Source: Acetobacter orleanensis
GTDB taxonomy: Bacteria > Pseudomonadota > Alphaproteobacteria > Acetobacterales > Acetobacteraceae
Length of the DNA: 64,000 nt
NCBI RefSeq assembly: GCF_001581005.1
Contig: NZ_LHZV01000062.1
Coordinates: 1 to 64,000 of the forward strand
Direction: 5' to 3'
Shown here: piece after piece, positions 47,702 to 55,209 of the stretch
Numbering within the stretch: the first letter of the stretch is position 1
Layout of the letters: each line of letters starts with the position of its first letter
Position numbers and translations under genes: made by a program
Notes under the pieces: generated by a model
Seen by the model: only the letters and a program-made list of their open reading frames with translations
The model's database searches: none
What the model was told of the DNA's origin: nothing

Positions 47702-48837
47702 CCGATAAGACAGCAGATAAACCGATAGCGTTTCTTGATCTTCCTGCGCAGCAGAAGCGCCTTGGCCCCGCTCTACGCGCCCGCGTGGACGCCGTGCTGG
47801 ACCATTGCCGCTTTGTGATGGGGCCGGAAGTGGCGGAACTGGAACAGCGTCTGGCGGACTGGTGCGGCGCGAAGGAGTGCGTTGGCGTTTCTTCCGGCAC
47901 GGATGCGTTGCAGATTGTCATGATGGCGGAAGGTATTGGCCGGGGGGACGCCGTGTTCCTGCCTGCCTTTACCTATACGGCCACGGCGGAAGTGCCGCTG
48001 GTACTGGGGGCTACCCCGGTTTTTGTGGATGTGGACCCCAACACGTTTCAGATTGACCCCGCTCATTTGCGCGCCCGTATCCGTGCCGTGAAGGCCGCCG
48101 GGAAACTGACCGCTCGCGCCATTGTGGGGGTGGATTTGTTCGGCCAGCCTGCTCCGTGGCCGGAACTGCGCAAAATTGCGGAAGAGGAAGGTCTTTTCCT
48201 GCTGGCTGACTGCGCACAGTCCTTTGGGGCTGTGCTGGATGGGAAACCGCTGGGACGGGAAGCCACGGCAACAACCCTCTCCTTCTTCCCTTCCAAGCCG
48301 CTGGGTGGCTACGGGGATGGCGGAGCTATTCTGACGGATGACCCGGAACGCGCAGCACTCTATCGCTCCCTCCGCACCCACGGGGAAGGTGGCACACGCT
48401 ATGAGGTGCTGCGTACGGGCATGAATGGCCGTCTGGACACGTTGCAGGCCGCTGTGCTGCTGGCCAAGCTGGATGGCTTTAAAGAGGAACTGGCCCGGCG
48501 GGATGCCATTGCGCAGGCGTATGATGCTGGTTTTGCCGATGGTGTTCAGGTGCCTGTGCGTGTACCGGGCAGCACGAGTGCGTGGGCCATTTATGCCATC
48601 CTGCTGAAAGACCCGGCGGACCGTGCGCCGCTTCAGGCCCGCCTGAAAGAGCGCGGCGTTCCCTCCGCCATTTACTATCCGCTACCGTTGCACAAGCAGC
48701 CAGCGTATCAGGACCACCACGACGGCACAGCATTGCCGGTTTCAGAAGATTTGGCACAGCGTATTCTCGCACTCCCCATTCATCCAGAGTTGACGGATGA
48801 TGAGGTCGCCCGCGTAATTGCCGCTGTGCGCGGTTAA
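47698..48837 (+). CDS. DegT/DnrJ/EryC1-type PLP sugar aminotransferase
   Basis: 379 aa, fold-type I PLP enzyme that converts a keto sugar nucleotide into an amino sugar. Signatures: FVMGPEVAELEQRLADWCGA, GVSSGTDALQIVMMA, PAFTYTATAEVPLVLGATPV, ADCAQSFGAVLDGKPLG and the PLP lysine in SFFPSKPLGGYGDGGAI. Overlaps the 4,6-dehydratase by 4 nt (ATGA), suggesting a shared path to a 4-amino (or 3-amino) 6-deoxy-HexNAc. No acetyltransferase is nearby. Confidence 0.92.
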   Translation: MTDKTADKPIAFLDLPAQQKRLGPALRARVDAVLDHCRFVMGPEVAELEQRLADWCGAKECVGVSSGTDALQIVMMAEGIGRGDAVFLPAFTYTATAEVPLVLGATPVFVDVDPNTFQIDPAHLRARIRAVKAAGKLTARAIVGVDLFGQPAPWPELRKIAEEEGLFLLADCAQSFGAVLDGKPLGREATATTLSFFPSKPLGGYGDGGAILTDDPERAALYRSLRTHGEGGTRYEVLRTGMNGRLDTLQAAVLLAKLDGFKEELARRDAIAQAYDAGFADGVQVPVRVPGSTSAWAIYAILLKDPADRAPLQARLKERGVPSAIYYPLPLHKQPAYQDHHDGTALPVSEDLAQRILALPIHPELTDDEVARVIAAVRG

Positions 48838-48851
48838 GGAGAGATAGGGGA

Positions 48852-49316
48852 ATGAGGAAAGAAACCGCGTTTCTCATCGGTTTTCTGGTGCTGACTATTG
48901 GTACGGCATCGTTAATCTGGATGGTTGCTCTGCCCAATTTCAAGCCTGTGGACTTTCCTCAGGTTGCCAGTGGCGAGATTGAGGTTGGCCCCATGCGGCA
49001 CAAGCGTGTGCTGACGACTGCGGAAGTAAAATCCGTCAATGACTGGCTGAGCCAGCATAAAAGCGGTTGGGGTCCGCTGGGCCGTACCCCGCCCTCCTCT
49101 GGGGATTCGCGCATCATGCTGAAAGACGCCAGTGGCAAGGATGTTCTGGCCCTCACGCTCTGGACAGGCATCAGTGCCGCAGACTGGAATGATACCGTGT
49201 TTGTGGAAGCGCCAGACGGCTCCAAAGTCCATACAGAAAGCTTTTCTGACACAGCTTTCGCGCCCCTGCGGGCGCTGGTGGATATGCATGTTTTTAAACG
49301 CTCTGCCTTTCCGTGA
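48852..49316 (+). CDS. membrane-anchored protein of unknown function
   Basis: 154 aa. One N-terminal TM helix (about residues 7-28, ETAFLIGFLVLTIGTASLIW), then a periplasmic domain of about 125 residues with no cysteines and no recognisable motif. GGAGAGA ribosome site 9 nt upstream. Last gene of the glycan operon, 14 bases after the aminotransferase, so it may assist assembly or export of the product (inference). Confidence 0.75.
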   Translation: MRKETAFLIGFLVLTIGTASLIWMVALPNFKPVDFPQVASGEIEVGPMRHKRVLTTAEVKSVNDWLSQHKSGWGPLGRTPPSSGDSRIMLKDASGKDVLALTLWTGISAADWNDTVFVEAPDGSKVHTESFSDTAFAPLRALVDMHVFKRSAFP

Positions 49317-49763
49317 AAGGCTGTTTCAAAAAATTTGAGATGAGGACTGGCGGCATGGTTTGTGACTGAACAAACGGCGAGATATCTGCACCTCTTGCTA
49401 TATGTCTGGATTTTTCTCTTCCTAAAAATCCAGAAGCCGTTTTGTCTGTTATTGGTCCAGAGTTGATTTCGGTTGAACGGGTATGCGGAATGCCCATCAT
49501 TGAAGATACGGCAAAAGACCGTCATGCCTATAAACAGCAGGCTCTTGCAGCAGTTAAAGAGAATCATGATCAGGCTTACGTGGTCCAAAAGAAAGCCTGC
49601 ATTGCCAGACTCGCGGCCTCCTATTGAAGCCGGATATTTTTCTTCCGATCGTATAACCGCCTGAGCATTAGCTTATCGACTACCTTTTTGGTGACTTTCC
49701 GGGCGTAATCAGTCTTTCTTTCTGGCCGCGTTCGGGCCGTTGTCCTACAGCTAGAAAAATGCT
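49317..49763. other. 447-base stretch without a supported gene
   Basis: Noticeably less GC-rich than its surroundings. A 61-codon open frame from a TTG at 49442 to 49627 (its C-terminal part, AYVVQKKACIARLAASY, from 49490 if the ATG is used) has no good ribosome site and no recognisable family; it could be a decayed gene end. No hairpin with a T-run, no tRNA-like element, no repeat. Confidence 0.4.
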
Positions 49764-51047
49764 TCAGGCGGCGCGACCTGACATCAGCGCCAGCCCTTCC
49801 GCGACGGAGACAAATTCGCCACCGGCATCCACGCGGTCTTTCCCAAAGCGAGTGATGAACAGGTTGCGCACCGCAGGCACAAAGGAAGTGCCGCCGGTGA
49901 GGAACACCCGGTCAATAGCGGAGGCCGCAAGACCGGCGTTTTCAAGCGCTTTGTCCACCGCACCCGCAAACTGGGCGAGGTCCGGCGCAATCCATTCTTC
50001 AAATTCCTGCCGGGTGATGGTGCGCTCCACAGTCAGCCTTTTATGCTGGAACTTCAGCACGGTACTATCCGCGGAAGAAAGTGCGCTTTTGGCCGCGCCT
50101 ACGGCGCGATAGAGCGCCTGCCCCTGCTGATCATTAACCAGATCAAGCAGGGCACGGAGCTTTTCCGGCTCGGCGGCGGTGCGGATGACATCCTCAATAT
50201 CGCGCAGGGTCTGCGGGGTGCGCATCAGCGCCAGACGGTGCCAGTGGCCAAGGCTTGCATACCATTCAATGGGCACAGGTAACGGCTGACCACCCATGAT
50301 GCGGTAGGTGGTGTCCCGCCCCAGAAGGGGGGCGATGACGGTGTTGATAATGCGGTAATCAAACTGATCCCCCGCAATGCCGACGCCTGCGTGGCCGAGC
50401 GGTGTGGCGTAGCCAGTCGCAGGGTCAAACCGCAGAACGGAAAAGTCACTGGTGCCGCCGCCAAAATCACCCACCAGAATGGTTGTGGGGTGTTCCAGCC
50501 GCTGGGCAAAGCGCCAGCCTGCGGCTTCTGGCTCCCACGCAATGCCAATCGGGCCGAAGCCCGCGGCGGCAAAGCTGTCCCGCAGGCGCTGCTCGCCCAA
50601 GGCATCATCCGCGCGATCTCCGGCAAAATGCACAGGCCGGCCGACCGTGACCTGTACGGAGGCGGGGTCAATCCGCACCGCCTGCATCAGATGCGTCAGG
50701 AACCGGGCAATCAGCATTTCCAGCGTCATACGGCGGTTGAAAATCTGCGTCTCGCGGAAAGATTTCTGCGCGAGGTAGGACTTCATAGACATAATCATGC
50801 GGCTTTCCGCAGGATCTTCCAGATAGGCATCGACCGCCCCAGCGCCAATGGCCTCATGCAGTTTCAGGCGGCTGCCTTCTTCCTCATGCCAGAAGCAGAG
50901 CAACGTGCGGCAGGTGTCGGACTCGCCATGATGCGGGAAGGTAAAGCGGGCGGTTTCCGTCCGTCCATCCGGGTGCGCCAGCACCACCACGCTGTTGGTG
51001 GTGCCGAAATCAAGACCAATTTTCAGGCTGTTGGAAGGCGTCGTCAT
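49764..51047 (-). CDS. Hsp70-family protein without substrate-binding domain (YegD-like)
   Basis: 427 aa, essentially only the actin-type ATPase domain: phosphate-1 motif KIGLDFGTTNSVVVLA, phosphate-2 ILVGDFGGGTSDFSVL, adenosine motif VFLTGGTSFVPAV. The usual DnaK peptide-binding C-terminus is absent, as in YegD. Its start is 3 nt past the dihydroorotase stop position on the opposite side (gene end to start 3 nt), so it is likely co-transcribed with pyrC. Client and partner unknown. Confidence 0.9.
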   Translation of the reverse strand: MTTPSNSLKIGLDFGTTNSVVVLAHPDGRTETARFTFPHHGESDTCRTLLCFWHEEEGSRLKLHEAIGAGAVDAYLEDPAESRMIMSMKSYLAQKSFRETQIFNRRMTLEMLIARFLTHLMQAVRIDPASVQVTVGRPVHFAGDRADDALGEQRLRDSFAAAGFGPIGIAWEPEAAGWRFAQRLEHPTTILVGDFGGGTSDFSVLRFDPATGYATPLGHAGVGIAGDQFDYRIINTVIAPLLGRDTTYRIMGGQPLPVPIEWYASLGHWHRLALMRTPQTLRDIEDVIRTAAEPEKLRALLDLVNDQQGQALYRAVGAAKSALSSADSTVLKFQHKRLTVERTITRQEFEEWIAPDLAQFAGAVDKALENAGLAASAIDRVFLTGGTSFVPAVRNLFITRFGKDRVDAGGEFVSVAEGLALMSGRAA

Positions 51048-51050
51048 GTT

Positions 51051-52445
51051 TCAGCGGGCAGCCTGCGGTCTGTCGGTTGCGTCAAAACGTAGGGGTTCGC
51101 CAAGGGCTTTATCCGCCAGCGTGCCTTCCCACATCACCTGATTGCCCCGGATGATGGTGCCCACCGGGCGGCCTGTCACGGTCTGGCCCGCAAAGGGAGA
51201 CCAGCCACAGCGGGAGGCCATCCAGTTCTGCTCCATGGTCCAGCGGGATTTGAGGTCCACAATGGAGAAATCAGCATCATACCCCACAGCAATGCGGCCC
51301 TTGCGCACCAGCCCGAACAGGCGCTGCGGCCCGGCGGAGGTCATATCCACAAGGCGGCGCAGGGTGAGGCGGTTGTTGGCCACATGGTCCAGCATCAGCG
51401 GCAGCAGTGTCTGCACGCCCGGCATGCCGGAGGGTGAGGCGGGGTAGGGCTTTTCCTTGGCGGAGAGCGCGTGAGGCGCGTGGTCGGAACCGATAATATC
51501 CGGCATGCCCTGACTGACCCAGTGCCACAGGCCATCCCGGTGCGCACCGGAGCGGATGGGCGGGTTCATCTGCGCCAGTGTGCCCAAACGGGGGTAGGCT
51601 TCCTCCCCGGCCAATGTCAGGTGCTGCGGGGTCAGTTCACAGGTGGCAATGTCCCGGTTTGCCGCAATCAGTTCCAGCTCCGCAGGCGTGGTGATGTGCA
51701 GGATATGCACCCGCCGCCCGGTCTTGCGGGCCAGATGCAGGGCGCGGGTGGTGGCGCGCAGGGCGGTTTCATCATCCCGCCAGATGGGGTGGGAGGAGGG
51801 GTCACCCTCCACGCGGTAGTCCATGCGTTCCTTTAGGCGGGCTTCATCTTCCGCATGAATGGCCACACGGCGCATACCGGACCGCAGGACACGCTCAAGC
51901 ATGTCATCTTCCGAAATCAGCAGGTTGCCGGTGGAAGACCCCATGAACACCTTGATGCCTGCTGTACCGGGCAGCTTTTCCAGTTCCCCGCACTCGTCAG
52001 CGTTGTCCACGGTCGCACCCACGTAAAAGGCATGGTCACACCACATGCGGTGCTTTGCGCGGGAGAGTTTGTAGGCCACCGCTTCCGGCGTGGACGTGGG
52101 CGGGCGGGTGTTGGGCATTTCAAACACACCCGTCACGCCGCCCAGAACAGCGGAGCGGCTGCCGGATTCGAGGTCCTCATTGGCCTCGGCGCCCGGCTCA
52201 CGGAAATGGACCTGCGTATCAATCACGCCCGGCAGAATGGTCAGGCCGGTACAGTCCACCGTGCGCCCGGCGTCAGCCTGCCCGCCAATGGCGGCAATCA
52301 GCCCGTCCCGCACATACACATCCGTCTGCACGGTGGCGTCAGGCAGCACAACGGTGCCGCCTTTCAGAACCAGATCGTAAGACCCACGGGCATGCGCGGC
52401 AACGCTGCCCGCAGTAGGGCCAGAAGATGTGTGGGGAGCGGACAT
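51051..52445 (-). CDS. pyrC: dihydroorotase
   Basis: Amidohydrolase closing carbamoyl-aspartate to dihydroorotate in pyrimidine synthesis; 464 aa from ATG 52445 (AGGA about 9 nt upstream; an in-frame start at 52475 is less supported). Motifs: GVIDTQVHFREPGAEANED, FEMPNTRPPTSTPEA, GIKVFMGSSTGNLL, AIHAEDEARL, ILHITTPAE and IIGSDHAPHALSAKEKPY. The first metal-site HxH reads QVH here. Co-directional with the Hsp70 gene downstream (3 nt gap). Confidence 0.85.
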   Translation of the reverse strand: MSAPHTSSGPTAGSVAAHARGSYDLVLKGGTVVLPDATVQTDVYVRDGLIAAIGGQADAGRTVDCTGLTILPGVIDTQVHFREPGAEANEDLESGSRSAVLGGVTGVFEMPNTRPPTSTPEAVAYKLSRAKHRMWCDHAFYVGATVDNADECGELEKLPGTAGIKVFMGSSTGNLLISEDDMLERVLRSGMRRVAIHAEDEARLKERMDYRVEGDPSSHPIWRDDETALRATTRALHLARKTGRRVHILHITTPAELELIAANRDIATCELTPQHLTLAGEEAYPRLGTLAQMNPPIRSGAHRDGLWHWVSQGMPDIIGSDHAPHALSAKEKPYPASPSGMPGVQTLLPLMLDHVANNRLTLRRLVDMTSAGPQRLFGLVRKGRIAVGYDADFSIVDLKSRWTMEQNWMASRCGWSPFAGQTVTGRPVGTIIRGNQVMWEGTLADKALGEPLRFDATDRPQAAR

Positions 52446-52577
52446 GGCGTTTTTTCCTGTTCTGGCGGCTGGCAATAAGGAAAAGGCAAAAGGATAAAGG
52501 GGAAACGACGAAAGAAATGGGAAGAGGAAGCAAACCGGGAAGGCAGAGAAGGCCGAGCCGGGGCGCGGCCATAGTGT

Positions 52578-53975
52578 TCAGGATACGGCTGGGGTTTCCC
52601 GTGTGCGGGTGCGCATTGTCACCAGTTCCTCGGCGGAGGTGGGGTGGATGCCAATGGTGCGATCAAAATCCTGCTTGGTCAGCCCGGCGGTGACGGCCAC
52701 GGCTACGCCCTGCAACATCTCCGGAGCATCATCCCCCAGAATATGCACGCCAACCACTTTCTGGCTGCTCTGCTGCACCACCAGTTTCATAACCGTCTTG
52801 CGGTCTTTACGGCCGCTCAGCGTGTGGCGCATGGGGGTAAAGCGGGTGACGTAGATGTCCACCACGCCATGCTGCGCGGCTTCCTCTTCCGAAAGGCCAA
52901 CAGAGGCCAGCGGTGGTGAGAAGAAGACGGCCTTTGGCGTGGTGTCGAACGCCCACTCACGCGGAGCTTCCTTGCCGAACAGGCGGTCGGCAAGGTTATG
53001 ACCTTCAGCAATGGCGACGGGGGTCAGGTTGATGCGGTCCGTCACGTCCCCAATGGCGTACACGCCGGGTTCCGTGGTCTGGCTGCCCGCATCCACTTTA
53101 ATCTGCCCGTGTTTGCCGATTGCGATGCTGGTCTGATCCAGTCCAAGCTTTTCAATCTTGGGTTTTCTGCCGGTCGCAAAAAATACGCAGTCCGCTTCCA
53201 GCGTCTGGCCGTTATCCAGCGTGACGGTATAGGTCTCGCCTTCTTTGCTAATGCGGGTGGGAGAGGTGTGTGGGTGCTGCGTAATATCGCGTACGGCAAT
53301 GGCCTCGGCCATAGCGGTGCGCATATCCGCATCAAACCCGCGCAGAGGCAGATCCTGCCGGTAAACCAGATCAACCTGTGAGCCGAGACCTGCAAAAATC
53401 CCGGCAAATTCCAGCCCGATATAGCCGCTGCCCACAAGCACCACGCGCTGCGGGCGGGCGGGCAGATGGAAGGCGTCATCGGAGGTAATGGCCAGTTCCG
53501 CGCCCGGAATATCCGGGCGGACAGGGGTGGAGCCCGTGGCAATAACGATATGTTTCGCCGTGACAGTGCGTGGCACCTCATCCGGGGCGAGCGGAGAGGC
53601 TTCAACACGCACGGTATGGGCATCCACAAAGCGGGCATGGCCCGTCAGCAGGGTGATGCCTGCCTTTTCCAGCATGGAAACGTAAATGCCGTTCAGGCGG
53701 GTAATTTCTTTATCTTTGGCGGCAATCATGGTGGCCCAGTCATGCGTGCCACGGGTGGAGGACCAGCCAAAGCCGTGGCTGTCATCCACCAGATCACCAT
53801 ACTCGCTGGCCTGAACCATCAGCTTTTTGGGCACACACCCCAGATTGACGCAGGTGCCCCCCCAGTGGCGGCTTTCCACAATGGCGACGCGCGCACCATA
53901 TCCTGCGGCAATACGGGCGCAGCGCACCCCGCCGGAGCCTGCTCCGATGACAAGAAGATCAAAATCATGCGTCAT
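52578..53975 (-). CDS. gor: glutathione-disulfide reductase
   Basis: NADPH-dependent flavoenzyme that regenerates GSH; 465 aa, usual length. FAD motif LVIGAGSGGVRCARIA, redox-active disulfide GGTCVNLGCVPKKLM, NADPH motif VVLVGSGYIGLEFAGIFAGL, second FAD motif VYAIGDVTDRINLTPVA and the C-terminal catalytic His in IGIHPTSAEE. The VNLGCVPKK form rather than lipoamide dehydrogenase signatures decides the family. Downstream of fpr by 67 nt, possibly one redox operon. Confidence 0.93.
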   Translation of the reverse strand: MTHDFDLLVIGAGSGGVRCARIAAGYGARVAIVESRHWGGTCVNLGCVPKKLMVQASEYGDLVDDSHGFGWSSTRGTHDWATMIAAKDKEITRLNGIYVSMLEKAGITLLTGHARFVDAHTVRVEASPLAPDEVPRTVTAKHIVIATGSTPVRPDIPGAELAITSDDAFHLPARPQRVVLVGSGYIGLEFAGIFAGLGSQVDLVYRQDLPLRGFDADMRTAMAEAIAVRDITQHPHTSPTRISKEGETYTVTLDNGQTLEADCVFFATGRKPKIEKLGLDQTSIAIGKHGQIKVDAGSQTTEPGVYAIGDVTDRINLTPVAIAEGHNLADRLFGKEAPREWAFDTTPKAVFFSPPLASVGLSEEEAAQHGVVDIYVTRFTPMRHTLSGRKDRKTVMKLVVQQSSQKVVGVHILGDDAPEMLQGVAVAVTAGLTKQDFDRTIGIHPTSAEELVTMRTRTRETPAVS

Positions 53976-54042
53976 GGCGCAGCCTCCGTTTGGTCAGTGT
54001 TGGGGCGCTGGCAGCCCGAAGGCTCCCAACGGGCAGAGAGCC

Positions 54043-54969
54043 TCAGCGTTCAGCGAAGGCCTTTTCCACCACGTAGGAACCGGGGTTGGACATATTGCCT
54101 TCATCAAACCCGCGGGCCTGAAGCAGAGCTTCCGTATCCGCCAGCATTTCCGGTGACCCGCAGATCATAACGCGGTCATGCTCGGGGTCCAGTTCCGGAA
54201 TGTTCAGGTCCGTGAAGATTTTGCCGGATTCGATCAGCTTGGTGATGCGGTCGGTCACGGCAAAGGCTTCACGCGTCACAGCCGGATAATACAGCAGCTT
54301 GCCGGAAACATCCTCACCCAGAAATTCATGTTTCGGCAGTTCATGGCGGATGTGGTTGGCATAAGCCAGTTCACCGGAAATACGCACGGTGTGGCTCAGG
54401 ATCACATGCTCGAACCGCTCATAGCAGTCCGGGTCCTTGATCAGGCTCATGAAAGGGGCAAGGCCCGTGCCGGTGGACAGGAAATACAGGTTCCGGCCCG
54501 GACGCAGGTTGTCCAGCAGTAGTGTGCCGGTGGGTTTGCGGCCAATCAGAACCGTATCGCCCACTTTCACGTGGCGCAGGCGGGAGGTCAGCGGGCCATC
54601 CGGCACGGCAATGGAGAGGAACTCCATCTCATCCGCATAGTTGGGGGAGGCAATGGAGTAGGCGCGCAGCAGGGGCTTGCCGTCCAGCTCAATGCCGATC
54701 ATGGCGAACTGGCCGTTTTCAAACCGCAGACCGGGGTCCCGCGTGGTGGTGAAGCTGAACAGCCGGTCCGTCCAGTGATGCACCGTCAGCACCTTGGCCG
54801 GATACAGGTTGCCGTATTCTTTGGTCGGGGGGGCGAGGTGCCACACACCGTCCTGACCTTCGACCGGCAGAAGACCGGTCGGGACTTCAGAGGCCGTCAT
54901 TTTCGGCAGAATGTCGGACAATGTTCCGGTTGATGTTTCAGGCATGGTTTCAGACGTGGTTGCAGACAT
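54043..54969 (-). CDS. fpr: ferredoxin (flavodoxin)-NADP reductase
   Basis: FAD enzyme exchanging electrons between NADPH and ferredoxin or flavodoxin; 308 aa from the ATG at 54969. The open frame extends upstream, but that part is not FNR-like. A 45-residue N-terminal extension precedes the FAD barrel. FAD motif RAYSIASPNY, NADP motif LSTGTGLAPFMSLIKDP, MICGSPEML and the C-terminal YVVEKAF-AER typical of bacterial subclass Fpr. Possible partner of FdxA encoded 15 kb away. Confidence 0.95.
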   Translation of the reverse strand: MSATTSETMPETSTGTLSDILPKMTASEVPTGLLPVEGQDGVWHLAPPTKEYGNLYPAKVLTVHHWTDRLFSFTTTRDPGLRFENGQFAMIGIELDGKPLLRAYSIASPNYADEMEFLSIAVPDGPLTSRLRHVKVGDTVLIGRKPTGTLLLDNLRPGRNLYFLSTGTGLAPFMSLIKDPDCYERFEHVILSHTVRISGELAYANHIRHELPKHEFLGEDVSGKLLYYPAVTREAFAVTDRITKLIESGKIFTDLNIPELDPEHDRVMICGSPEMLADTEALLQARGFDEGNMSNPGSYVVEKAFAER

Positions 54970-55209
54970 GGGCCGCTTATACTCCGCTTGCAGCAGATCG
55001 AGAGGATATACCCCGTAGCCGGCCTGTGGTCCCGGTGCGGACTCTTGAACGGCACGGAGGCGTGCTTCTGGTCGTGGCGCGTTTCTAAGGGGCAAGAAAG
55101 CAGGACGCCAGTGCAAATTCATCACGCGTTGCTTTCTGGCAGCGCACAGGTCGGTTTTATTCCTGTTACAACCATTGTTCCGCCCGCGAGGATGCCGCAT
55201 GAATACGGC
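54970..55209. promoter_or_regulatory. divergent promoter region fpr / helicase
   Basis: 240 bases between divergent starts. GAGG precedes an alternative ATG at 55192. No clear operator or terminator is seen. Confidence 0.3.
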
